Source: Rhizophagus clarus (taxonomy: Eukaryota > Glomeromycota > Glomeromycetes > Glomerales > Glomeraceae). Taken from it: 64,000 nt of DNA. Position numbers and translations under genes: made by a program. The notes under the pieces were generated by a model. It was given only the letters and a program-made list of their open reading frames with translations, was not told where the DNA came from and did not search any database. Numbering within the stretch: the stretch's first letter is position 1; each line of letters begins with the position of its first letter. Below are positions 49,058 through 59,556 of the stretch, piece after piece. The DNA lies in the NCBI GenBank assembly GCA_015698045.1, contig BLAL01000191.1, forward strand, positions 430,001 through 494,000. Reading direction: 5' to 3'.

Positions 49058-49739
49058 ATGGCAAATAATCAAGTAATCCAAGTACTAAATCCGCATGAAC
49101 CAGTTGCAGAGTGGCCTGATGATATTGCGTTAACATTGATCGAACAAAGACGAAGACACCATCAGCTGTTCGAAAATAATACTAACCATTCAGACCTTTG
49201 GACTCGAATTGCTAATTATGTCCATCATCACCATCAATATGAAATATCGGCTAGACAGTGCTAAGTGAAATGGTACTCTCTAAAACGCGGCTACGAAAAT
49301 TTAAAAACTCTGCTAAGTAGAGATCCAGATGCTGATGGATATGAATTAAGAAGTCCAAATTGGCATGATCGTAAATTTTATGATGAACTTAGTGACGAAT
49401 TTTGGCTTCGAAGTGGTGACTATATTTATATTTAATTAAATTTTTATAAAATTAGTTATTCATTTATTTTTAGATCGTTTTAGGTACGCTTATAGAAGAT
49501 ATAGAAGAAATAGGCGTAGTAGACAGAGTAATAGATGAGGTAGATCTCAATCTCGTCATCATAGACGAGATAGTTCCCGTTCTATTTTAAGGAATCGTCA
49601 TAGATGATCATATTCTCGATCTCGATCTCATTCAAGAGATCATCGTAGGTGACGATCACATTCTCGCTCTCGTTCTCGTTTGAGAGATTATCGTAGACGT
49701 CATAGACGATATCGCTCTTTTTCAAGAAATAATCGTTAA
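49058..49739 (+). pseudogene. Trihelix/Myb-like accessory gene of X2 (2 exons, 4 stops)
   Basis: Exon 1 is 49058-49415 and exon 2 is 49474-49739 (intron GTGACT...TTTAG), 207 codons. Trihelix landmarks: EWPDDIALTLIEQRRRHHQLF, LWTRIANYV, EISARQC-stop-VKWYSLKRGYENL, then FYDELSDEFWLRS. Exon 2 is an Arg/Ser tail of RSRS/RHRR words. The final intron has the same position and phase (G|AT, Asp) as in the hAT A gene, so the two are homologous. The four in-frame stops are TAA at 49261 where Gln is expected, and three TGA at Arg positions in exon 2; all fit C-to-T change. HDV-like ribozyme D follows 167 nt after the stop codon. Confidence 0.8.
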
Positions 49740-49905
49740 ATTTATTTTTTTTTATTAATTATTATTTTTATCTCATTTTTCTTTTTTTTGCAAGATTTCA
49801 CACATATAAAATAATTCTATTATAATAAAAATATAATATATTTTATCAAACTTAATTTTCAAATTTTGTGATAATTGATAACGTTAGGACATTAACCATT
49901 TTTTT

Positions 49906-49988
49906 GGGATGCGAATTGGTACTGATGTCCACGTCGTACATCCTGAGAGCTATATTCAAAAAAAAATTTGTTGCGATCAAATACCAAA
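49906..49988 (+). ncRNA. HDV-like ribozyme, copy D (in X2)
   Basis: Plus strand, diverged copy. P1: GGGAUG (49906-49911) pairs with CAUCCU (49939-49944), keeping the G1-U wobble. Pair 4 is A-U where copies A-C have C-G (compensatory). P2: UUGGUA (49916-49921) pairs with UACCAA (49982-49987), with G-C replacing A-U at the fourth pair (compensatory). P3: AUG pairs with CGU around L3 UCCACGU. P4 is short (CAAA with UUUG, 49958-49970). J4/2 holds UUGCGAUCAA with the catalytic C at 49974. A U7 run (49899-49905) precedes the predicted cut, and a GUUA/UAAC hairpin lies just before. P4 is less regular than in A, so activity is less certain. Confidence 0.78.
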
Positions 49989-50084
49989 TTAGTAATAAAA
50001 AAGTAAAGATATTAAAATATGATGCTTTATTTATTCGCTTGAATAAAATCGAACAAAAATTGGTTAAAAGAAATTTAAATTTAT

Positions 50085-50582
50085 TTATTTTCTATATTTT
50101 TGCCATCTATTAATTTCATTATCTAATTTTTTTCCTACGTCTATTATTTGTTTTAATTTTTGTTGATATAAATCAACAGCAAGTGATTTTTGTCGTTTTA
50201 GACGTATAATTTCTAAAATAAATGTTAATAATAGTAAATTAAGAATAAAATTAAGTAATTTATTGAAATTTATACCTTTATTTTTATTTTCAACTGTTTT
50301 ATCGATCTAAACCAATTTTTTAAATTAGAAACCAAATATACAACCGAATACAATAATCCATAACAAAGCCTTTATAAAAAAACCCTCCAAAAAAAGTAAA
50401 AATAAAAACAATATATAAGAAAGAAAAATTATAAAAAATTATCTATCTAAAAAGATCTGAAAAACTACAGGCAGACCAAGTAACCACTCTAGGCGGTTCA
50501 AGTATCCACTCACCTTTTTTCTTTTTGAAAAGGATTTATCTTTTTGCTCCTGTAATTTATTTTCACTTCTTTTATAAACCAT
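50085..50582 (-). CDS. Small coiled-coil protein gene of X2 (3 exons, 75 aa)
   Basis: Minus-strand exons 50582-50514, 50306-50276 and 50212-50085, 228 nt, all junctions with GT/AG (GTGAGT and GTATAA donors, TTTAG acceptors) and no stop. The protein is very basic (MVYKRSENKLQEQ, KRKK), then a helical region IIRLKRQKSLAVDLYQQKL ending in NRWQKYRK. It converges on the trihelix gene, with ribozyme D between them on the other strand. Function unknown; the small size and short middle exon make the model tentative. Confidence 0.5.
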
Positions 50583-51507
50583 TTTGATAAAATAAGAAAA
50601 ATTGTTTTTTTTTTTTTTCACAAGAAACATTGAAGGATTACATCCTAAATCCTAATATAACACTCAATATGTGCGCCACTTCCTTTTTATGATAATATCA
50701 CCATCAAAGTTATATCTAGCAAAAAATTAGGGTTAGGGTATAGATCGGCGTATATGATTTAATACGTTGGGCGCAGTTTGTTATTATCACGTGAATAGAG
50801 ATGCTAGAGATGCATAATTGCAAGAACGCGCCAGAATGCCTAATTTGAAATTTTCCCGTGAGAACATGGTATATTTGTGTATATTCCCCATGCTTTCTTT
50901 CTTTTCTCCACGCTTTCTTTCGCTTTCTTTCTTTTCCCACGTTTTTTTTCTTCACGTTTAATATAATGTAATAAATTTTCGTTGTTGCTTTTCATTAAAT
51001 ATTCGACGATATTTATATCACTTTTCGTTCATATTACAACAGCTTCGACAATATTTTTTTATCGCTTTTTCGTTCACATCACAAACAACTTTGAAATATT
51101 TTTTATCGCTTTTTCGTCACGTCACAAACAGCTTTGACAATATATTTTATCGCTTTTTCGTTCACATCACATCACATACAACTTGAACTTCAACAATATT
51201 TTTTATCGTTTTTTCGTTCACATCACATACAACTTCGACAGTATTTATCGCTTTTCGTTCACATCACTTTTCAGAAAAACTTACTTCTGTAAGTATAATT
51301 TTGAATATGATATCATTTATTAATATATATAGATTAATGATATATTTTAATCAATTGATTATTGATTGGTTGATAGTGATATAGTATAATTAATTAATAT
51401 TTTTATTGTTCATTTTAATTAGGTGATTAACGAGGCTAATAATCAGATGATTCCAAATATGTATATAAGAGACTTTTATCTCTTGTTCGATCTTTAATAA
51501 TACCATA
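50583..51507. repeat. Spacer with a tandem repeat upstream of the long X2 gene
   Basis: 50985-51265 holds about five copies of a 50-60-bp unit containing TATCGCTTTTTCGTTCACATC and CAACTTCGACAATAT. It ends about 240 bp before the next gene, so it may act in its promoter. The rest is AT-rich, with low-complexity frames that I do not call. Confidence 0.6.
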
Positions 51508-54055
51508 ATGAAAAAATACAAATCTTTAAATTTAAATCTGATCTCTCAGGATGTTTCTGTTCCTCATCATAATAGATCTCAACAAGAATCAGATTCCCAT
51601 TCCCATCATCGTCGACGTCCTTATTATCATTCCCAATCAAAACATTCGCATAATCATTTCCAATCAAAACATTCGCATCATCGTTCCCAATCTCGACGTC
51701 CTTATCATCGTTCCCAATCTTGACATTCGTATCATTATTCTCAATCCCAATGTTCGCATCATCGTTCCCAATCTCGACGTTCGCATAATCATTCCCAATC
51801 TCGACATTCGTATCATCGTTCTCAATCCCGATGTTCGCATCATTGTTCCCAATCTCGACGTTTGCATAATCATTCCCAATCTCGACATTCGCATCATCGT
51901 TCCCAATCCCGACATTTGTATCATCGTTCCTGATCTCGACATTCGCATAATCGTTCCCAATCTCAACGTTTGCATAATCGTTCCTAATCTCGACGTTCTC
52001 ATAATCGTTTCCAATCCCATTTTCATTCTCGTTCCCCTGGATACTGTCCTCGATCTCGCAATTCTCATCATCGATCCCACTATGTTCCTAATGATCAAAT
52101 GATAATCCTCTCTTCTTCAGATTCATCCCCACAAAACAGAGGGAGATCATTAACGAAAAGTAATATTATTTTAAATTAGTGTTAATTATATTTCATATGA
52201 CTTATACCGATTTAATATTAAAAATTATAGGAACATCATCTCATATGTCTTCAACATTAAGTTCAACTGCTCCAGACCCAAATAGCAGTATTGCTGCTCT
52301 CACACGCTTATTCTGGCTTAAATGTAAAAATTTTCGTGCTAAAATGATTTATATTAATTACTGACTTTTAATAGGTGACGCTAAAAGTAAGGAAATTCAG
52401 GATTTGAAAGGTGCAATCTCAAATCTCACACAACGTTTAAAAAATCTATCTAAGGGTACCAACTCTAATAAAACGTTGTTTCCTGTTTTTATGAGTAAGG
52501 AACAAAAACGTGAATTAGCACCCATGTCAAAAAATTATAAGAAGACACTTCACGTAAATATACATCTTTATTAAAAATTTATCTTTATTAAATATAAATT
52601 GATATTTGATCATTTTAATGATCTTTTATTAATAACTAGGATGATGTGGTCCATATTTTAAATAATATAAATCCGTCACTTCAATTCGACGTATCTAAAA
52701 CTTACAGCTATCAGAAAAAAGCGATGAACAAGAAGCTTTTGCTGGCAGTAAAATCTGCAATGAACCCTTCCATTCAAGCATATGATGTAGAGATATTAAA
52801 AATCATTAAACAATTACATAAATCGCGCTGAGAGATGTGGAAATTGAAACAAAAAGGTAGAGCGGAAGAGCACATTAGAAGGCAACATATGAATTCAAGA
52901 AGGGAGCAGGTATAAATTTTAATTATTCGAAATAAAACGAACACAATTAATTGATTTTAATTTACTGTACTTCATTAGAAGATGTCTCGGCGCAGGAGAG
53001 GATTGCAACATATGATATCGATACGAGATAACCTTTTATATGAATGCCATCCTGAGAATTTGACTTGGGAATCCTATATGAAAGATTGCGAGAAGGCGTT
53101 AAATACGTCAGATCTTCGTTCAGATGAATGGTCATCAGATGATGAAGAATTGGCGAAAGAAGAACATGATAAAAAAATAAGATCAAAACGATTAGCCAGC
53201 ACCAATTCAATAATAAAAGTATATGATAAAAAGTGGTGATCGTCTAGGGTATGTAAAGTTGTGAAGTTAATTAATTAATATAACATTTATACATAATAAA
53301 CTACAAATTTTTATAGATTAAACAAATCTTATCCTGGGCGGAAGAAATCAGAATAAGCATCGGAATAGGATTAAGTCATAAACGTTACCGCTCAGATGAT
53401 ATTGTTGATAATAAAAGTAAGCCCAATGAAGATATGCTGGGCTGGTGGATTTCCTCAAGGTGGGTTGCACAAGAATCAGACGAAGATGACGACGATGAGG
53501 ATGATAATGACGAACTAAACGATGGTGATAACAATATCGGTGGTGGTGATAATGATGGCAATGTTGGTAGTGATAACGATGACGATAACGATGTTGGTGG
53601 TGGTAATAGTTAGTGGTGGTAATAAAGATAACGATAACGATGTTGGTGGTAGTAATAAAGATAACGATGTTGGTGGTAGTAATAAAGATAACGATAACGA
53701 TGTTAGTGGTGGTAATAAAGATAACGATAACGATGTTGGTGGTGGTAATAAAGATAATGATAACGATGTTGGTGGTGGTAATAAAAATAACGATAATGAT
53801 GTTGGTGGTGGTAATAAAGATAACGATAACGATGCTGGTAGTGGTAATAAAGATAACGATATCAATATTGATATCGAAAAAGATGACAATGGTAATAACA
53901 ATGATGTTATTAATGCTAGAAAGAATAGTTTGGATGGATCTTTTTACTTATTTGTGCCAGATAGTATTAAGAAAGGAAGTACAACGTCAACTTCATCAAA
54001 TACTAGCAAGCATTCGTCAAAGACTAGGAAGCGTTCAATATTTTCTTGTCATTAG
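51508..54055 (+). pseudogene. Long X2 accessory gene: RS/His repeats, coiled coil, acidic tail (6 exons)
   Basis: Exons: 51508-52159, 52231-52323, 52375-52553, 52640-52909, 52979-53248 and 53317-54055. Splice phases agree across all junctions. The N-terminus is a 27-bp (9-residue) repeat of type HHRSQSRRS (51590-52010). A helical part follows (KSKEIQDLKGAISNLTQRL, MSKEQKRELAPM), then a basic segment (SRRRRGLQHMISIRDNLLYE), WWISSRWVAQESDED, and an Asp/Asn/Gly repeat (GGGNKDNDNDV, 30-33-bp units, 53590-53870). Stops at 51721, about 51929 and 51985 (repeat), 52830 and 53237 are TGA or TAA at Arg or Gln positions, and a shift lies near 53612. Similar frames seem to be fungal-element specific. Function unknown; RS tails suggest nucleic-acid binding. 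Confidence 0.65.
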
Positions 54056-54640
54056 GTAATACATTTATACATAAATAATCGTATAATATTAGTAATAATA
54101 ACAATAATATAGTAATAATAACAATAATATAGCAATAATATGTAGTATTGATATGGTAATAATATAGTAGTAATAAATAATAAAAAAATTTATATATAAA
54201 TAATATATTCTATAATTGTTCATATTAAACGTAATTAAAAATCAAAATGAAAATAGAGACTCTGGTTAGTACGAAATAAAAACTGGCATTGGTTATTAGA
54301 AATTTGCTTATATCGATAATAAAATTGTCATTCCTATTTGAAGATTAATATATGTCAGTGTTAAAATCGTCATTTTTTATTTGAACGATTATTGTATGTC
54401 AGTTTTAAAATCGGCATTTTTTTGAGAGAAACGGCATTGGTTGTTTGACCGTCAGCAGTCTGATTTTGGATGATTTATGGTAAGAATCGGTACGGAGATT
54501 TAAAAATCGGTGTTCCTATTTTTTTTTATCAAAAAAAGGGAATTCCAATTTTTTGCTTTTCGCGCCATAAAATTGGTGGGAAAAAGCCACAAATCGGACA
54601 AATAAAGCAAAATATCGGCAGTCCGATTTTTGACCGATTT
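54056..54640. other. AT-rich region, no gene
   Basis: Holds (ATAATAATAACA)-type repeats up to 54170, then a stretch with several TCGGCATT / AATCGG(C/T) words (54290-54640), perhaps the subterminal remains of another element. No gene seen. Confidence 0.4.
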
Positions 54641-54644
54641 TTAC

Positions 54645-56233
54645 CTATTTGACGTGTGTCACTTTTTGGCCAAGATTACCACCATATGGATAAACTAAGA
54701 ACGGATGATGATAACCAATTGTTTCGTTATCATATGGTGAATTTTTTTGACGAAACACTACTAATTCTGCAAACAATTTTACAGATTCCTCTTGACCAAA
54801 TCTTTTATTTGTGAATTCTGTGAACTCAGCATACCCAATTGCCTCTATATCCACATCTTCACTTTCTTCTAAAAAATGTGGATCTAACATATAAGCAGCC
54901 ATCATAACAGGATGGTATGAATACTCCCATCGTTTATGTATAAGCTGTTAAATATATTCAGAAAATTCACAAGAAAATTCGCTAATTTTGTTTATTAATT
55001 TATTAAAATGGAAATAAACAGTTGAAAGGGTAGATGTGTCAGACTCAAACAATTTTAAAATTACTACCATTGGCTCTAAAATTTTTGTTATTAAATCTGC
55101 CATTTCCCAAAATTCTTCCGATAATACATTATTTCTCACTTCTCTATTTATTTTTTGGCGAATTTCAGGATCCATTAGCACTTGTTTAAGAGCAATTTTT
55201 AATTTTAGAAGTGACTGAAAACAGCTAAGATGCGTACCTATCGTGTGAGTGTTGGTAAAACTAATGCAATCTCCTTATTATAATTTTCAATCTGAATACG
55301 TTTTAGTTTTGCCGCTGCTTGTATATGAAATTTAAAATAATTTACTATCATCTTGCCATTATTGGCTATATCTTTAATTTCATCAATTTTCAAAATATCC
55401 ATAATTAATAGATTAATAATATGAGAGTTACATCCAAGACAAACAATATGAGAATATTTTTTTCCATGCTGCTTTCATTACACTAGCTGTATCTGTAATG
55501 ACAGATGAAAATTTATGAGTACCAATAATTTCCATTTGTTGAATTATTTGGTTTGCAATTCGCCTGAAAATGTGGTATCAAAAAAAATTGGTTTAGGAGT
55601 ACAAACTATAAAATTTTGTACTGAATCTCAATTAATATTAGACCAACCGTCAGAAACCATGCAAAGTGATTTTGCTTTAGAAATTTGATCATCTGCTTGT
55701 GCTTTTACTTCATCATAAACATCATCTAACAATTCATCAGCTAGTTTCTTTCTATTTGGCAACTTGAAAACTGGTCGAAGGTGTTGAAAAAATTGAATAA
55801 CAAGTGGATTATCAACAAAGGAGAATGGAACTCCAGCTGAATACAATGCTTATGCTAATTGAAATTCAAGATCTTCTTGTTCTTCTTCGCTCATACGATC
55901 AATAAAACTTTCAATTTTTTGGGTTTTAATTCGTTTTACAGGTCTATTTGGTGTATCTGTAAGAATAAAATTTAATGCAATATTTGGGTAAAATTGTATA
56001 GTTTCGGATATAGAATTTTGTGAACCTACATTTTGTTTAGACTTTGCATTATCTGGTACTCCAGGGCATTTTTTATCAAGGTGTATTTGTATTCGTGAAG
56101 GAACAGCCTGGTCAAAAATTTTGGTACAGTAATTACATTATACAGGAGAATGTGAATTGTTTCTATTATTTTCCACTTGGTTTTGTGTAATAACTGTCCA
56201 GTGTTTCCAGACAGGACCTCTTTTTTTGGTCAT
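54645..56233 (-). pseudogene. hAT transposase fragment 'F'
   Basis: Minus strand from ATG at 56233: a BED-type finger (VWKHWTVI, CNYCTKIF, H...CPG), a linker, then YSAGVPFSFVDNPLVIQFF (55840-55785), SLCMVSDGWSNIN (55665-55628; the DGW of the catalytic core), a diverged middle, and YMLDPHFLEE (about 54890) with an incomplete C-terminus. The dimerisation block is missing on the left. Several stops. The right end near 56405 shows CCATCCCTAG, the inverse of a hAT-like CTAGGGATGG end, preceded by GGTTAATTA-type subterminal words; the left end is lost. Confidence 0.75.
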
Positions 56234-56409
56234 TGTTAAAATTAAAAAAAAAAAAGATGAAAAAAAATTGATAATCAAAAAAAAAGAATTTGATCACGTG
56301 ATGAAAATTTTGCTTCTCTGATTGGTCAATTTATAATTAACCAAATTAACCGTTAATTAACCAATCTTAGCTAATTATAATTAACCAAATTAACTTCCAT
56401 CCCTAGTTA

Positions 56410-58486
56410 TTCACCTTTGAAATTCAGCCCAGTGGTATTCAGAAGCTATAAACCTGAAAAATCAAACGAAAACATTAATAAACGTTTCATTAAAAAAAAA
56501 ATTAATAATTCAAAGCTTACCTTTGAAATTTCGTCTATGATGTGTCCAAAAAGCTATAGATCTACAAAATTAAAAATAAAACGTTAGTTAATGTTTCATT
56601 CAAAAAAAAAGAAAAAAAAATTAAAATTTAATTTTTTTGAAGGTAAACACCTTCAAAATTACGCGTTATTACGTTCAGGAGGCATCCAGAAACTGCAAAT
56701 CTAAAAAATAAAAAACGAAAGGTTAACTAAATGTCTATAAAACAATAAAATCAAAACATTAATGTTAACGTTTCGTTCAAAAAAAATTGAATTTCAAATT
56801 TTTTCGAAGATAAAATATCTTCGAAATTTCATATCTACCCGAAAAGCATTTGGAAAACTGCCAAACTACAAAAAGAAAGCCGAAACGTTAGTAATATTTT
56901 GTTACGAAAAAAAAAATAAAATAAAAGAATGTTAGTAACGTTCATTCAATAAAAACAAAAATTAAAAAAAATCGAAGGCTTACTTTCGAATAGAGTCTGC
57001 CTTCGAAATTGAATGACTGCTTGACCTAAATAAAAATAAAAATGTTTGAACATTAGCAACATTCATTATATAAAAACAATAACTGAAAATAAAAAAAAAT
57101 TATTTTGAAGTTTTTATTTTACCTTCGAAATACCCAGTCTGCTTCGAAATGAAGTTCCAGACCTACAAAAGTAAGAACGAATGTTAGTCAACGTTCATTA
57201 AACAAGATAATAAAAATAAAAGATAATTTTGAAGTTTTTAACCTTTGAAATACCCCGGTCTACTTTGAATTGGAGTTCCAGACCTACAAAAATAAGAACG
57301 AACATTAGTTAACGTTCATTAAATAAGATAATAAAAAAAAATAACTTTCGAAGGTTATACACTTATACCTTCGAAGGAAGTGCGTGATCGCAAGTTTCTT
57401 GGCGAGCGGCTATTTGTATTGCAGTGTTGGTGAGCAGAATGCGAGTTTTTTACATTTTTTAACAGTTAAACATTACATGACGAGTGCTATTAGTTCCAGA
57501 CCTATAAAAGGTAAAAACAAACAGTTAGTCAATGTTCGTTAAACAAAATTTATAAAAATTAAACTTTTTTTCGAAGTTACTTTCGAAATGGTGTATATTT
57601 TCATCGTTCTGCACTTAAAAAAAAAAAGAAATTTTTTTTTTCTGAAGGATATACACTAGTCAAATGATATGTGTTACCTTCAAAATTTGGTGTTTTCTGG
57701 CGTTCATTATTAACGTTCATTTAAATTAAAAAAAAAAATATTTTTTCAATAATCCAAAACCTGTACCTTCATTCTGGACTTAAAAATAAACAAATATTAG
57801 TTAATGTTCGTTAAATAAAATAAAAGAAAAAGGCTTTTTTTTTGAAGGAAAATCTTCGAAACCTTTAATTCAAGCTCAATTAGACCATTAATTTGAATTC
57901 TAACAAAATGAACGAATGGCCCATAGAATCAGTTCGAATTCCTGTTATAGCTTATATGGATGATATTATTTTTATAGATTTAAGGGAATGCCAGACGTTA
58001 GTGTTAACGTTCGTTAAATGAAACATTCTTTAACACTTAAAGTCTGACAAGCTTTGAAAAAATATTAAATTATTTCTGTAAAAGGGGTTATAAAATTATT
58101 TCTTTGAAAAGTGTCATAAAAAATGTATTTCTTCAAAGTATAAAAAACTATTTCTTTAAAAAAGTTTAAGTGTTAAAGTTAAGTTCAAAATTAAAAGAAA
58201 GTTTATGTAAGTTTATCAAATTAAAGAAGAAAAGTGAAAATCAGTTTATGTAAAGTTTATCAAATTAAAGAAGAAAATTGTGAAAACCTTTAAAGATTTT
58301 TGCACGAAGTGTTTTTAAAAATCTGCAATTTTGGAGATTATCACATCATAAAAAAATCTTCGAAAAAAATAAAAAACTAATTTCTGCAGTATTGTGCAGA
58401 TTCTTATCAAAATTGCATAAAAAAAAGTGGCAATCTGCTAAAATCGCAGATCACCACAGATCTGAACTGATATAACTTTCCCGATG
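56410..58486. repeat. Right subterminal arm of X2
   Basis: Spaced diverged units of about 110-130 bp, each with AACGTT(T/C)(C/A)(A/G)TT, an A-run and CTTCGAAAT-like words, run to about 57850. 57900-58300 has repeats of GTTTATGTAAGTTTATCAAATTAAAGAAG. The last 180 bp hold GCAGAT / ATCTGC words before the terminal repeat. These match the left arm 42585-43419 in inverse order. Confidence 0.7.
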
Positions 58487-58940
58487 AATCAGATTTTACA
58501 TGAAAATGTATCATAAAACTATCGGGTATATGAAATTTACCCAATATTCCTTCATTCAACTAGTGTTAGTTTGCAGTTTCCCTTATTTCTCTTGATCCTA
58601 ACATAATCACAATTAAGAAAAGTTTGAGCAAACTTTTCTTAAACTTGTATTATAAATGACTAACTTTTTTATTAATTTATTGTAATAAAATATAAAATAT
58701 GTAATAAAATAAAAATATTAACAATAATAATTATACTTTTAAACACTTTACAAAAAATTTATAATTTGATAATGCATTTAACAAATAAGACAATAAAAAT
58801 TTTTTAACTACATTAAATGAATTAAAAATTTCTAAAAAGAAAAATCTATAAAGAAAGTAAACTAAAAAATTTCTTAATACGTTATACAATATAAAATCTA
58901 GCATATTAAAATTTGTATCACATATCAAGTACCCAATATA
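58487..58940. other. AT-rich spacer between X2 and X3
   Basis: Contains AAGAAAAGTTTGAGCAAACTTTTCTT, a perfect short palindrome at about 58615-58640, and AT-rich DNA. Could include the far end of the pogo element split by X2, but nothing coding is recognised. Confidence 0.35.
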
Positions 58941-59049
58941 CATCAGGAAATTTTTTCAGAAGATATACATCGATAATTATCACTTTATCGATAAATATCG
59001 TATTTATAAATCGATGGTCAACATAATGTGATAATATTCGATAATTATC

Positions 59050-59460
59050 TCACAATTATACAACGATATTTAACTTTTTCTAAAATAATCGTACTGATAA
59101 TTTGCGATATTGACAATTATCGAAAATAATCTCGACGATGATTTGCGATGTTGGCAATTATCGAAAATAATCGCACTGATAATTTGCGATGTCGACAGTT
59201 ATCGAAAATAATCGCACTGATAATTTGCGATATTGACAATTATCGAAAATAATCTCAACGATGATTTGTGATATTGACAATTATCGAAAATAATCTCAAC
59301 GATGATTTGCGATATTGACAATTATCGAAAATAATCGCACTGATAATTTGCGATATTGACAGTTATCGAAAATAATCGCACTGATAATTTGCGATATTGA
59401 CAGTTATCGAAAATAATCTCAACGATGATTTGTGATATTGACAATTATCAAAAATAATCA
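59050..59460. repeat. Subterminal 41-bp tandem repeat of X3
   Basis: About ten copies of a 41-bp unit with TTTGCGATATTGACAATTATCG, AAAATAATC and alternating GCACTGATAA or TCAACGATGA. Variants alternate, which suggests duplication of a two-unit block. Positioned like the arrays of X1 and X2, next to the terminal repeat. Confidence 0.88.
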
Positions 59461-59556
59461 AGTTAAATCCATTATTTATTGTTTCATTAATAAATCATAA
59501 AACGCACTCATATACAAATGAATACTAAGAATATTAATCTAATTTTATTTTACACC

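Larger units (their letters stand above)
42574..58486. mobile_element. Element X2 with CATCAGGAAA-type ends and several genes
   Basis: The left end CATCAGGAAAAATTTT (42574) and the right end, inverse of CATCGGGAAAGTTATAT (58486), match the ends of X1 and X3. Subterminal arrays (CTGCG/GCAGA words, then AACGTT and TTCGAA units) flank the interior on both sides. Genes inside: Tnp2-like transposase (-), trihelix accessory gene with ribozyme D (+), a small coiled-coil gene (-) and a long repeat-bearing gene (+). A hAT is inserted at 43420 and a hAT fragment lies at 54645-56405. It interrupts the pogo sequence. No clear target duplication was seen. Confidence 0.7.

Noticed and set aside
51551-54059. 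Long alternate frames over the X2 repeats (Ile/Val/Pro/Asn-rich and Met/Val/Ile-rich)
   Set aside because: Out-of-frame readings of the 27-bp and 30-33-bp coding repeats; the RS/His and Asp/Asn/Gly frames agree with the splice sites.
27290-59460. CRISPR-like arrays
   Set aside because: The units are contiguous tandem repeats without unique spacers, in a eukaryotic setting and next to transposon ends.
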